A stretch of 64,000 bases of DNA from Haliclona indistincta. Its lineage: Eukaryota > Porifera > Demospongiae > Haplosclerida > Chalinidae. A model generated the notes under the pieces. It was not told the origin of the DNA. It was given only the letters and a program-made list of their open reading frames with translations, and did not search any database. The stretch lies in contig OZ024785.1 in assembly GCA_964017065.1 (NCBI GenBank), positions 9,565,086 to 9,629,085 on the forward strand. The letters are read 5' to 3'. Shown in pieces: positions 1 through 16,991 of the stretch (positions are counted from its first letter, which is position 1; every line of letters starts with the position of its first letter). A program made the translations under genes and the position numbers.

Positions 1-1462
1 CAGGCAGTGTTTCTACGGTAATCGTCACAGGAGTGCTACCTCCAACATTATTGGTAGCCACTACACTGATGTTGTAGTTAGTGAGGGGTTGAAGATTCAT
101 GAACACATGAGATGTGACATCTGGTTCTACTAGTTCATCATCCATAGAGTCTCCAACATTGTTGGAAACAGCAGCATAGCTAACAGTGACATTGTCAACC
201 GACTCTCGACCGTCGAACGCCGCAAGACTCCAGGAAAAAGATATGGAAGTATCAGTGATGCCATTAGCTTGCAGGCTATTCACTGGATCAGGTGGAACTA
301 ATAGGAGAAGAATGTATTAGTCACTGACACACACAGATCCACCACTCACCTTGCACAGTAATGGACACCATATCACTGGTGCTATTACCTATAACATTCA
401 TTCCTCTACACTGATAGTTACCAGTGTCGTCTCCAACCAGCGGCATGATGGTGAGTGTGGTGATGTTTCCAGACACACTAGTATTAAAGCGAGATGGAGC
501 AGTGTCCAACATAGCACCATTGAACCACCACGTAATGGTGGGTGTAGGGTTGCCTTCAATTGTGCACTCCAGTGCTATTGTCTCTCCCATCTGCCTAGGG
601 ATCGGAGATGTGCTCAGGTTGACCACCATCAGGTCTGTGAAGGTGAGACACAGTCGTGATAATGCGCCAGTCACTATTTAGTCAAATTAATGAACTCACA
701 TTGCACGTTGATGGTGACTGCAGCGCTTATGGCGACAATGTAGCGTGGAGCACTTCCAGATCCAATAGAATGCTCAAGTGTGCAATTGTATACACCAGAC
801 TGACTCCGCATTAAGTTAGTGTATGAATATATCACATTGTCAGTTGAAGTAGCTAGTGTGGTGGAACCAAAGGTCCATCTGGCATCAATACCAGAAACAC
901 TACCAGGACTGGGGGCACAGGAGAGAGAACCACTGGTTCCCTCTTCTATATCGACTGCGCCGTTGGGGTTAAGTACTGGGTTACCAAATACTAAAAGACA
1001 ACATGAGACAGTGACACCAATAATAGGCTGGTAAACTTACCTAATTGACTAAAACGAATGTCCTCTTGATTCGAACCTGTAGTACAGCCAATAATAGTAT
1101 CTACAGTATTACTCAATACATCTTGAGGAGCAGGTATCATCAGTGTATACTCTAGCTCACTCCCACTAGGTGGTATTATCGTTACATTAGCGGTTGAGTT
1201 AGTGAGTGGTGCTGGACTGACGCCTGAGCCAGCTACCAAGATGGTAAAAGTGTTCTCAGCACATCGAAGGCAAGTAAAAATATCATAGATAATAGCATGG
1301 TCCTGATTGAAACCACCACCAGGAAAATCAAAATTTTGCAGACACTGGCAGTCACCTGAAGAAAGACATAATGAGAATATTACCCAGCAGGCGGAATATC
1401 TTACCTTGAGCTATGACCACCACGACAATGACCAGCGCGAACAAGTGCAGCCCACGCGCCAT
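1..1462 (-). CDS. Secreted or membrane Ig/fibronectin-III protein, 3' part missing
   Basis: Exons, minus strand: 1405-1462, 1041-1355, 700-990, 350-634, and 1-297 running off the edge. The protein starts with a hydrophobic signal peptide (MARGLHLFALVIVVVVIAQG) and a short Cys-containing region. Two immunoglobulin-like domains follow, one per exon, each with the Cys...Trp...Tyr-x-Cys pattern (YNC at the end of the first, YQC at the end of the second). A fibronectin type III domain begins at the last exon and contains the typical LTNYNISVVATN stretch. Many NxT/S sequons are present. This architecture is typical of adhesion molecules and receptor ectodomains. A transmembrane segment or kinase domain could lie beyond the window, so receptor identity cannot be given. 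The start codon sits in a good context (CATCATGG). Confidence 0.85.
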
Positions 1463-2052
1463 GATGCGTTCCCGCGAGGAAATTCTCTGGACGCAAGAGG
1501 CAAAGTGAAGATAGACTTCTCCAGGTGGTGTAGTAGTGGGCGACGAGCGGCTACTACGCGGTACGGTATAGGTTCAGCACAAAGGAGAAGCGCAGGAGCC
1601 GAGAAGCACCAAAAATAGCTTGGCTGAAGAATGTCGATTACTTCAGGACACTTCCGTATATGTCCGGATATTGTTCATTGATACATTCCAGTGTGTAAAG
1701 GAATCACTATGAGTACAGCACATACTACAACAGCAGTGCGTCTGGAATGTGATTGTGTCTACAGGAACAGACGGCTTATTGACTGACAACAAAATTACAT
1801 GTATTGTGATTACTAAATAATTGCAGTTAATTGCTAGACGTCATTGCAGGTCCATTTGCTCTAGCCTAGCTAAGTTGGTCATGTTGGTGTCGGTTTCTGC
1901 AACACCAGCATCGAAGGAATAATAATCTAAGTCACATAAGCTCAGCTTCAGTTTGGCTTTATGCTGCGGGTTCGAATTTATGGGCGTGGTTATAAATTTC
2001 GACCCTTTGGCTAAAATCTCCAGCGGGGTCACTGTTGACCTTACCTTCAGTA
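1463..2052. promoter_or_regulatory. Divergent 5' region between the Ig/FN3 gene and SGK
   Basis: These 590 bp separate two start codons facing away from each other. No convincing open frame, repeat or RNA gene was seen. It presumably holds both 5' UTRs and both promoters. No TATA box was seen at a convincing position. Confidence 0.4.
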
Positions 2053-4369
<2,317 letters not shown>

Positions 4370-4545
4370 AACTGAATTAAGAACAGTTTTTCTTCTTATC
4401 CTTCCATTCCAAATCTCCACTATTCGCCATCTATACAAAATACAGGTCTATGCGTGTGTGTGCGTGTTATCTTCATAATAGTTCAAGAGTTTTCAAAATT
4501 GTATTGTTGTGATAAAAATGCATTTGCAAAGTAGCAATGTTTGTA

Positions 4546-7500
4546 CTACAGTACCCTTTCGTATATGAAGCTTGCTAAACCGTAGCGCACTGTGAACGCA
4601 AACAGTGTCCCAAAAACCTGCAGAGAGGGTTAAATTTACTTTCACATACGCACAATGTACGGCAAACCTGTATAACCATCATGTACACCGTGAGAGTTTG
4701 TTCGTGTGTTGGGCCGATGAACTTGAGAACAAAATTGATGAGAGTGAGGTTGTTGACACGTATTTCGTTTTTGTCTTCTCCCACTTCCTCCTCTACTGCA
4801 ACCATCCCAAACACACGCATAAATTTCAGAAACACACTACCCAATGGACCTAGCGAAGAACGTTTAAACTGTGAGTAGCTCATTCCCAACAAACCAGTAG
4901 ATTTGTTGAACCTGTGGGAATGGAGGAAAGCCTACTAGAGGGTCAAAAGGAAGGCGGCTAACTTCGGCAGACGATGTCTTGGGCAGGGAATGAGTCCAAA
5001 CAGCTGAGGTGTGGAGTAGAGAAAGTTCAGTATCTGAGGAATGAAGAAGAGCAGCATTGTCTTGCTGAATGCCCCGAGTATGCCCACGACAGCAAATGTC
5101 ATGCCTGCAAAGTAGCAGAATGTATCACCCACAAATACACGTGATGGGTACCTGTAACAGAAGAGAAACATGCCAAGATATGTAAACTTGTGGTTCCATT
5201 ATGGTCACATGCATGTGTCTATAACAAACCAGTTGTATCTCAACAAAGCTGCTGTTACTCCAATAAAAGGTAAGATAAGGTAGAGAGAGAAGTAGTGTTG
5301 CTGCACCACCATTACTCTGCTCAACTGTATACAGTTGAATGCAGCAATGGAGATACCAATCACGAGTGACTGTCCCGCCTCCACGCCATTGATGCCAGCC
5401 AGTATGTTGATTGCATTGGAGCAAAACACAGCCAGCATACCCATATACACATAGTATAAAGGACCTAGAGAATGGACAACATGTATGTGACAAGTGTATC
5501 CTACCTGGCTACACTTTCCGTCACATGTTATTTCCTGTATATCAAATTGCTAGTCATGATGCCCACAAGTTCCTAAGCTACCGACAACAAGTGCTAATAT
5601 GTATAGCGAAAACACAGCGAGTTGTAAGTACATAAACTGTTTGAGCAAATTGTGATTACTATGAGTGTACAAACAGCACAGTGTGTGGCGCACCTGCTAC
5701 TTCTCTTTGAAAATAAAACTACTTTTGATGTGTACTTTCAGCAACAGATATGTTACATGTTTGTAACGAAATCCTGATTCTAAAGATAGCATGTCAATTG
5801 TCTAACATGTTATTGTTTCAAGTAGCTTGCTTTCAAGGTAAACTCCTATTAACTTCATCCTTATTTTTAACTTCTGGGCACACTATTACGAACTGCCTGA
5901 TTATCTAAAACTAGCAAGGTCACTCTTTGAAAAATGTGTACTGTCTCTGTCTGGCTATCTGATTATCATGTTTGCTGTTCTGGTATCTGACCAAAACATG
6001 TATAATTTGCTGTAATTGCGCCGCCAAAACAAATACAACACGTAATGCTAGTCTGACTTATCATTTTGAGCAGATCGACAACAACTAGAGTTCCAATGAA
6101 CACATACCCGTGCGCTGAGCTAGGAGCTACATTGATCATCGACATTGATAGGAGGTTGGGTGACACACCCACAATACCGTAAGTGCTCTTACAAGAACAC
6201 GTAGCTTTAGATAGCCATGGATTAGCCGCTCGAACAAGGCTTGCCAGCACAGAAAACGTCTTCATAGGACTATAAATTCAGTGAAGAAGCTGCAGAGAGT
6301 GTTTTCGTGGAGATTATCGAGCTGTAAGACGCAAACAGGCGTGTTTTGTGACGACACACACACACACACATACCGACGGACACAAACGCATAACCCTGGC
6401 GCATACTGCGCACGGGTAATAATATCTTTAAATCTTGCTGTTCACTGCATCTAAGCACATGATAAATCACTACAAACTAAATGGGTCACTGTTCATCAAA
6501 TTTTCTCACTACTACAATGAGCATGTTTAAGTAATTCAAATAGATAGCTAAAATTTATTATGCTAAAGATTATTGTCACAGTTGCACTACTATACAGACG
6601 AGGCTTAACCAAAGAGATGAGTTTTCTGAGATGAATACAGCGGTTTTATTACTCCTTGCAAGGAAGATTTGAGTGTAAAGCGTCACCTTGCAGTCACTAA
6701 TGTGTCAAGTCACTGGTATTTATTCGAGTATGATCAAAGACTTGATAGCATTTTAACGCATTAGTGTTCCACGCTTTACAGTTTACACTTTATCCACCGC
6801 TTTACAGCGAATTTCAATTGCGTTTGAACATGGCGTGTTTCGTGAAAGCAATGCGTAGCCCTTTGTGTAGATCTGTGAGACACAGAATCTGTTCAGATGA
6901 ATTGTAAAGAACAGACGGACGTCACTTGAACAGTTTCCGTGGCCCACAGATCTACACAAAGGGCTAGGCAGCTAGTGCTTTCACAGAACACGCCATGATC
7001 AAACATAATTGAAAGTCGCTGTATTCAAACTAATGTTTATGTTGTTTACAGGTAGTAGAGGTAGTGCAGGTAGTACAGGTAGTACAGGTAGTGCAGGTAG
7101 TACAGGTAGTACAGGTAGTGCAGGTAGTGCAGGTAGTACAGGTAGTGCAGGTAGTGCAGGTAGTGCAGGTAGTACAGGTAGTGCAGGTAGTGTGTTGTTG
7201 TGAATTTGAATGAATATCAACGTAACCTGAGCACTTGCTATTATAAGCACATGCAAGCTCACCCTAGTTTACTTTCTAGTGGTAAAAAATCTGCATCAAC
7301 AACACAACTTCACAACATCTGTTATTCAGGAAACACTCACAACATCTGTTATTCAGGAAACACTCACAACATCCATTATTCAGGAAACACTCACAACATC
7401 CATTATTCAGGAAACACTCACAACCTCCATTATTCAGGAAACACTCACAACCTCCATTATTCAGGAAACACTCACAACATCCATTATTCAGGAAACACTC

Positions 7501-9651
7501 ACAACCTCCATTATTCAGGAAACACTCACAACCTCCATTATTCAGGAAACACTCACAACCTCCATTATTCAGGAAACATGCGCAACATCTGAAACACTCA
7601 CAACATCTGTTATTCAGGAAACACTCACAACATCTGTTATTCAGGAAACACTCACAACATCCATTATTCAGGAAACACTCACAACATCCATTATTCAGGA
7701 AACACTCACAACCTCCATTATTCAGGAAACACTCACAACCTCCATTATTCAGGAAACACTCACAACATCCATTATTCAGGAAACACTCACAACCTCCATT
7801 ATTCAGGAAACACTCACAACCTCCATTATTCAGGAAACACTCACAACCTCCATTATTCAGGAAACATGCGCAACATCTGAAACACTCACAACATCTGTTA
7901 TTCAGGAAACACTCACAACATCTGTTATTCAGGAAACACTCACAACATCCATTATTCAGGAAACACTCACAACCTCCATTATTCAGGAAACACTCACAAC
8001 CTCCATTATTCAGGAAACACTCACAACCTCCATTATTCAGGAAACATGCGCAACATCTGAAACACTCACAACATCTGTTATTCAGGAAACACTCACAACA
8101 TCTGTTATTCAGGAAACACTCACAACATCCATTATTCAGGAAACACTCACAACCTCCATTATTCAGGAAACACTCACAACCTCCATTATTCAGGAAACAT
8201 GCGCAACATCTGAAACACTCACAACATCTGTTATTCAGGAAACATGCACAACATCTAGCTATTATTCAGGAAACACTCACAACATCCATTATTCAGCAAA
8301 CACTCACAACATTCATGTAACACCACTAGCCTCGAACCAGGCTCTTTTAATTTGTGTGGGCAGAAAAAAGAGCCTGTCTGCACATGTGCTTAAAATTCAC
8401 ATGGTTTGGACGGATGTGACGAAGTAATAATTATCAATGCCAGGCGGGACAAAGGGCGTGGTCAAGGAAACGAACATGGGGGCTTCTAGCTAGCGCAATT
8501 CTAACGTAGATCATTGACCTTTCAAGAAAATAGAGCTAGTTTTGACAGCCATATATCCTGAATTGCTGCTAGCAAAGTACCAAGCTAATCTGCTGAACGA
8601 TAAACACGCAAAGCAACGACAGTAGAACATCGCTGTTATCGTATACAATGCGTACACTCATCGCTCACTACTGCCTTGCCTGTACAGTATTACTAATGCA
8701 GTTAGCAGAACTTTCAATAAAGAAGACCAACACTTGTTCTGAAGCGAGATCCACAGTACCAGTAAGTGATGACGTAAAATTTCATGGCGCGTATTACAAA
8801 CTTGCATGATAGTTCCCAATCCCCGCGTGATTTGGAGCATGCGCAGACAGTGTGTACCAGGCTCTTTTTTCCGCCCACATAAATTAAAAGAGCCTGGTTT
8901 GAGGCTAGGAACACCACCAAAATGTTGTGCACTTGTATTCAAAATTATCACAAACAAGCTCACCCAAGTTGAGCACTGGAGGTAAGAGGAACTGCAGTGG
9001 AGTGGGTGTGAGTACGGAAGTAGCTCCTCCTCCCACGAGGTACACCATTAGCAGAGGTAGAGAAGCCACAGTGGGCAGGAACAACTTGTGACGCCATCGT
9101 AACTCTAGCACATCGTCAGCAAACCCCAGGAATATCATGCAGCATATCGACAACAGTGCACATATGAACATAGTGAACTGCAAAGGAAATAGACAGATAA
9201 CAATGGTTTCACAATACACATCAAATTTTGCATTGGAAAAGTTTACTTTCTAGCAAGTTAAATTTTCACAACATTGTGGTATATACCTCTCCATGGTCAA
9301 ATGTGAATGATTCATGCTGCAGGAAGGAGTTGATGAATGGGACAGGAATGAAGAGAAACAGAGTTATGAGATAGACTGCTCCAGTAACCACACCCAAACC
9401 TTCTGGTCTAGAAAGAGAGAGATACATGTAGGTACATGTAAGGCTAAAGGAGGTGGTACCTACACTTTGTCGGTAGAAGTCTTGTTCAGATCTCTTCCGA
9501 ACATTCCTGCACGAGTGAACATATCTTTCATGCCTACTATGAGCCGGGAACACAACATGAAAGCGCCAAAACTGGCGGCAAGGTTAGCGAAGAGAACCAA
9601 CATCATGCAAGAGAAAAACTCTATATAATGCGCTCCTGAACACGCCCACAT
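4546..9651 (-). CDS. DPAGT1: UDP-GlcNAc--dolichyl-phosphate GlcNAc-1-P transferase
   Basis: Exons, minus: 9464-9651, 9287-9407, 8964-9177, 5230-5464, 4963-5151, 4668-4911, 4546-4617; 420 residues, human about 408. It catalyses the first step of the dolichol-linked oligosaccharide pathway in the ER membrane and is the target of tunicamycin. Visible landmarks: RDLNKTS near residue 55, [20 protein letters not shown] (the Asp-Asp active-site motif), [37 protein letters not shown] and [10 protein letters not shown]. Many hydrophobic segments fit a multi-span membrane enzyme. The last two exons come from conservation of the C-terminal segment [14 protein letters not shown]. The intron between exons 3 and 4 (5465-8963) is 3.5 kb, far above the local norm, and is full of repeats. 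One donor (exon 5, AA|GTTAGC) is weak. Confidence 0.94.
5465..6083. other. DPAGT1 intron, first part, no recognised content
   Basis: AT-rich intronic sequence. I see no coding exon, RNA gene or repeat in it. Confidence 0.5.
6084..6422. repeat. Dispersed element copy 1, without terminal repeats
   Basis: This stretch is closely similar to 50124-50522, from ACTAGAGTTC to CGCACGGGTAATAA, including the shared block GGAGGTTGGGTGACACACCC. Both copies contain a short minus-strand frame beginning [13 protein letters not shown]. The terminal inverted repeats bounding the second copy are not visible here, so this looks like an internally derived or decayed copy. Confidence 0.85.
6671..6790. repeat. Imperfect inverted repeat
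   Basis: GTGTAAAGCGTCACC...CACTAATGTGT (about 6672-6706) is matched in reverse complement by ACGCATTAGTG...CGCTTTACAGTTTACAC (about 6757-6789), with a small deletion in one arm. It could be part of the same nested foldback cluster as the next element. Confidence 0.55.
6803..7023. mobile_element. Foldback/MITE-like element with about 75-bp arms
   Basis: Left arm 6803-6877 (TACAGCGAATTTCAATTG... to GTGTAGATCTGTG) pairs with right arm 6945-7023 with only scattered mismatches. The loop between them is about 67 bp. There is no coding capacity. Long arms and a short loop fit a non-autonomous foldback or MITE element. Confidence 0.75.
7051..7194. repeat. 9-bp minisatellite (GGTAGTRCA)n
   Basis: About 16 tandem copies of GGTAGTGCA or GGTAGTACA occur with almost no other variation. 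The array begins a few tens of bases after the foldback element. It stays open in frame (Gly-Ser-Ala/Thr), but it is intronic and antisense to DPAGT1, so translation is not implied. Confidence 0.95.
7310..8314. repeat. 27-bp satellite array with higher-order structure
   Basis: About 37 units of a 27-bp motif (core ATTATTCAGGAAACACTCAC) run head to tail. Three unit variants (ACATCTGTT, ACATCCATT, ACCTCCATT) occur in ordered runs. The runs are punctuated by a recurrent spacer containing ACATGCGCAACATCTGAA near 7576, 7863, 8043 and 8196. The recurrence defines larger blocks of shrinking size. Because 27 is a multiple of three, the plus strand stays open for over 1 kb (repeat TTSIIQETL), but it is antisense inside an intron. 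Confidence 0.95.
8326..8908. mobile_element. Foldback/MITE-like element with nested palindromic ends
   Basis: Left arm 8326-8388 (CTAGCCTCGAACCAGGCTCT...) is the reverse complement of right arm 8839-8908 (...AGAGCCTGGTTTGAGGCTAG). Each arm itself carries a smaller inverted repeat, AGGCTCTTTT...AAAAAGAGCCT. The roughly 450-bp interior has no transposase frame. This looks like a non-autonomous DNA element that abuts the satellite array. Confidence 0.75.
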
Positions 9652-9838
9652 CGTCTTTCACTACCAGGGTGCTAGCATCTGTGTAAAATTAATAACATGA
9701 CTTTGATCAACACTGGCATGCTGCAAGGTATATAGTAAGTGTTCAATGGTCCACATACGTCATTCCTACTAACAGAGTAAAATACATTGAACTAGTAACA
9801 TGAGAAAGAAAGGAGAAGAATAAAGAAGGGATTCATGG

Positions 9839-12981
<3,143 letters not shown>

Positions 12982-13177
12982 CACAACTCACAGCACTGTT
13001 GTCGTACTCAAGCTAGAGATATAGATCTAGATCCAGCAAAGAAAATTTTTGTGACAAATATCCTGCTTTGCGGCAATACGCATGCGCAATAATCAAGTGG
13101 GCGTGTTTACACGAAATATCAAAGAAAGAAGGCGTGGTCACAACACAGTCCGCGATCCGCAGTAAATTCGACAGTGT
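12982..13177. promoter_or_regulatory. Probable bidirectional promoter, PPP2R1A / SMG9
   Basis: Only 196 bp separate the two opposing start codons. The interval has several CpGs (CGCATGCGC near 13079) but no obvious TATA box. Sharing of the promoter is inferred from spacing alone. Confidence 0.45.
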
Positions 13178-15240
13178 ATGGATGAAGACTACCGCCTTCG
13201 TGGCGGTCTACTGCGCGATAGAGAGCGTGTTCAACCAGAAAAAGAACGTGGAAGACAGAGCAGGAATGGCCGCCGACCAGAGCGACGAGATCGTCCTAGA
13301 CAGTCTCGTCCTAGAGTGAGTTTAGTCGAGTTCACTTGACTGCGTGGGAGTTGACACACACTCACATAATGTAACACTGCTTTCTCTCTCGTTCTTTGTG
13401 TGTATGCATACAGAATGACTACGTGAACAGTGGATATCAGCCTCAAATGAAACTACTAAAACACAATGATCGGGTAAGTCATCATTGAATTTACCTAACA
13501 CACCCACAAGCTTGAAAAACAAATTTCCTCTCTTACCAGCAACCAGTAATGCCTGGATCAGTATCCATAATGCAACGGTAAGATCTCAACTGCTCATCAC
13601 CTCTTCATTCATTCTTCTCAATCCTTCAGAGACTCCAGCACATCTGGCAGTGAGAACACTGTTCAAAGCCCTGAAATGATCGCAATACCCAATCACAACC
13701 ACATCCCTCACTCTTCTGCTATAATGCCTGGTTTGCCCATGGACAGCAAGAGACCTCCTCGTAGAGGTGACAATATGAGTTCCGGAGCAAGCTCATACAC
13801 TCCACTCCAACCTACACTACGACAAGGAAGAGGGTGTGTGTGTGTGTGTATGTGTGTGTGTGTGTGTGTGTGTGGGATGAGGAGGTACTTAAACGTTCAT
13901 GATGAAACAAAAATGTGATCATGTTACACAAATATGGGTTACTAATTTATCATGCTAGTTAGCTCATGTGACACTCACTCACTTTCTCCCATCCCACAGA
14001 GAAAGAGACACCAGTGTGTTCTCTCGATCAGAGCAGACAGCATTTCTCACCCAAGCTACAGATACTTACAGCATGAAACTGATCGACAAGAGTCTGCGCT
14101 GGGAAGACAGGATACCTGAGGTACTACTCACTTGATAGTAATGTGATTTTAATGATTGGCGGTGGTCCTCTGCAGCATCTGATGGACCAATCAGATTTTC
14201 TGGTAGCAGGCGTACTCGGGAAGCAAGGCGTGGGGAAATCAACCGTAATGTCACTTCTTGCAGGAACAAGGACTGGATCAGCTAGGTATTGAAACAATGT
14301 GACACAATAGACTAACAATCACTTCCTTCTATTGTTTTAGGCCGTATCTGTTCAAGACACAGTCCAAAGAAACTCATGTAATGCTGTAGTAATACACTTG
14401 TACTCACTGCTACTCACTGCCAACACACATACACAGGCTAGCGGTGGATATCAGACAACTGGAGTGGATATGGTCGTTACCAGTGAGCGTATCATCTTAC
14501 TGGACACACAGGTGAGCATATGGGTTGTGACAGTAACATGGCTACCGTGGTAGCTATGAAATATTTGAGTATAGTCTCTAGAGTTTTCAGCAAAGCATCA
14601 TTATATCAACAAAAGCATTCCATGTTGCAGCCAGCTGTTGCTACGACCATTATTATTTCAAATAATTGTGCATTTCCTCCTCATTTAGCCTATTCTCAGT
14701 GACACTATGTTGGACCAGTTGGTTGCTGATGGAGTAGTCCCTGCAGGAGTGTCACCTGAGAGCTACCTAGATGTTGTGGTGAGTATACCATGCTTTACCA
14801 AGAACTCTCTCAATCACTCCTCTTTTCATCCCTTCCTCTCTTGCTCCCCCACTCTCTCTTCCTTCCTTGCTCACTCACTCGTTCACTCTCTCTCTTGTTC
14901 TCTCTCTCTTTCTCTCTCTCTCTTTCTCTTGTTCTCTCTCTCTCTCTTTCTCTTGTTCTCTCTCTCTCTCTTTCTCTTGTTCTCTCTCTCTCTTTCTCTT
15001 GTTCTCTCTCTCTCTCTTGTTCTCTCTCTCTCTTTCTCTTGTTCTCTCTCTCTCTCTCTTGTTCTCTCTCTCTCTCTTGTTCTCTCTCTCTCTCTTGTTC
15101 TCTCTCTCTCTTGTTCTCTCTCTCTCTTTCTCTTGTTCTCTCTCTCTCTCTCTTGTTCTCTCTCTCTCTCTTGTTCTCTCTCTCTCTCTTGTTCTCTCTC
15201 TCTCTCTCTCTTGTTCTCTCTCTCTTGTTCTCTCTCTCTT

Positions 15241-15293
<53 letters not shown>

Positions 15294-15313
15294 CTCTCTC
15301 TCAATCTCTCTCT

Positions 15314-15364
<51 letters not shown>

Positions 15365-15798
15365 GTCGTTGCAGCTTGCCATATTCTTGTTCACAGTGTG
15401 TCATGTTGTGATTGTGGTTATGGAGTCTAAAGATATTGAGGTCATCTTGAGGTATGTTGCTCTGATTATTGTAACATGTTTGGATCATGTATGCTTGCCT
15501 GTAGGTTTCTGTACTATGCTGAGAGACTCAAACCACTGTGTAGGAGACCATCTTATGATGGCACTGACTCACGGTAGACACACACTATAACATCTTACAC
15601 ATTCAGCTATCCACCTCTTCTCTTTCTTTCTCTACTCAGAGATGGAATGTCCACTGAACACTATCCCCAAATCGGTGAGTTACCATTCAAATACTCCATG
15701 TAGAGTATTTTGATAATTCTCTCTCTCTTCTTCCTTCTCTCTTCCTCTCTTCCTCCCTCCCTCTCTCTCTCTCCCTCCCTCTCCCTCTCCCTCTCTCT

Positions 15799-15839
<41 letters not shown>

Positions 15840-16066
15840 TCCCTCTCCCTCTCCCTCTCCCTCTCCCTCTCCCTCTCCCTCTCCCTCTCCCTCTCCCTCT
15901 CCCTCTCCCTCTCCCTCTCCCTCTCCCTCTCCCTCTCCCTCTCCCTCTCCCTCTCCCTCTCCCTCTCCCTCTCCCTCTCCCTCTCCCTCTCCCTCTCCCT
16001 CTCCCTCTCCCTCTCCCTCTCCCTCTCCCTCTCCCTCTCCCTCTCCCTCTCCCTCTCCCTCTCCCT

Positions 16067-16114
<48 letters not shown>

Positions 16115-16991
16115 TCCTTCCTTCCTTCCTTCCTTTCTCTCACTCCCTCAATCTCTATTAGTGTTTGTCCTCAATCACTCTACTAGTGATGATTTCCAGC
16201 CTGGAGCACTGCGTGAAATTCATGGTGTGCTAGCTGAGAACTTCACTGGGTCACGTCTCTCTGTAGCTGGTCAGCACAGCACACATACCATACAACACTT
16301 ACTTCAGTACTACAGGAGGTGTGTCTCTTCTAAGGAGCGGTCTTGTGCCCACCGGCCGCCTTGTCCCCTTCGAAGAGCTAAACCACAGTGGGCTAGCTGG
16401 ACGAAAAGGAGAAGTAGAGGAGGCTGACATTAACTTGTACCTCTTACCCACTAACACTGTCTCTCAGGATTGCTTTGGAGCTCACTGTGTCATCAAGAAA
16501 GACAGAGATGGTATTTGAATGTTTGAAATACCTTGTTTGCTCTATTCGCTCTCCTTCAGATGTTGGACTCAACCCTATCCTTAGCCTTCTTCCCACATAC
16601 TCTGGTCATCCCAGCTTTCACTTACTGGCGGAAACACTCAGGAACCAGGTTTGTGTGTGCTACAATGACCTAGTGTTGTTGTGACTAGAGTTTACTCTGT
16701 TATATTATTCCAATTTTGTGTATGTGTTAGTGATGTGTCCTGTATGGTTTTGTTTAGGTTTTCGCCATGCCACGTATTCCTCTGCGTCACTCCCATCCCT
16801 CCACACCACTACAGCAACAACAGCAACAGCCCATGTTTGAGAAGGACTGGTGAGGCACCGCCCTCTATACCACGCCTCTTTCACTATTTCTGTGTAGGTA
16901 TGAATACAGTCGCCAAGTATGGGCAGTCATTAAGAGGTCAGACCTCATCTCTGAGCAGAAGAGAATGTTGATGCAGGAGGGTACAGAGTAG
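13178..16991 (+). CDS. SMG9: Nonsense-mediated decay factor SMG9
   Basis: Exons 13178-13315, 13414-13473, 13540-13577, 13630-13833, 14000-14120, 14176-14285, 14341-14377, 14437-14511, 14689-14778, 15366-15451, 15505-15573, 15640-15674, 16162-16249, 16308-16510, 16560-16648, 16758-16849, 16898-16991; 542 residues (human about 520). SMG9 is a G-like domain protein that partners SMG8 and restrains the SMG1 kinase, which phosphorylates UPF1 in NMD. The N-terminus is disordered and Arg-rich. The G domain has a P-loop ([12 protein letters not shown]), then TTGVDM, IILLDTQPILS, and the strongly conserved [12 protein letters not shown]. The C-terminus has [14 protein letters not shown] and WYEYSRQVW. 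The start gives the frame matching the family; the other long frame there is a shadow. The 58-bp intron at 16250-16307 uses a poor donor (GTCACG) and is the least certain junction. Confidence 0.93.
14779..15365. repeat. SMG9 intron 9: CT tract with TTGTTCTCTC subrepeats
   Basis: Nearly the whole 587-bp intron is CT dinucleotide interrupted at regular intervals by TTGTTCTCTC and TTTCTCTTGT. Towards the end there are three CAATCTCTCT interruptions, then pure CT into the acceptor. Confidence 0.92.
15675..16161. repeat. SMG9 intron 12: (CCCTCT)n hexamer array
   Basis: From about 15833 to 16078 the hexamer CCCTCT is repeated about 41 times almost perfectly, flanked by CT and CCTT runs. Confidence 0.95.

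Noticed and set aside
6355..6371. CRISPR-like or regularly spaced repeats among the short repeats
   Set aside because: All short repeats here are direct tandem arrays without unique spacers, and the genome is eukaryotic.
7279..8427. 382-codon plus-strand open frame across the 27-bp satellite
   Set aside because: A 27-bp period keeps several frames open at once; it lies antisense inside an intron and has no non-repeat coding segment.
13068..13319. 83-codon plus-strand frame at the SMG9 5' end (ending [11 protein letters not shown])
   Set aside because: The overlapping frame starting at 13178 gives the Arg-rich SMG9-type N-terminus and joins the next exon in phase.
14707..15590. Long Ser/Leu and Arg/Glu frames on both strands over the CT tract
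   Set aside because: Dinucleotide repeats are open in every frame; the real exons of SMG9 flank the tract.
15661..16186. Leu-Pro and Gly-Arg frames in the CCCTCT array
   Set aside because: Same reason: low-complexity translation of an intronic hexamer repeat.
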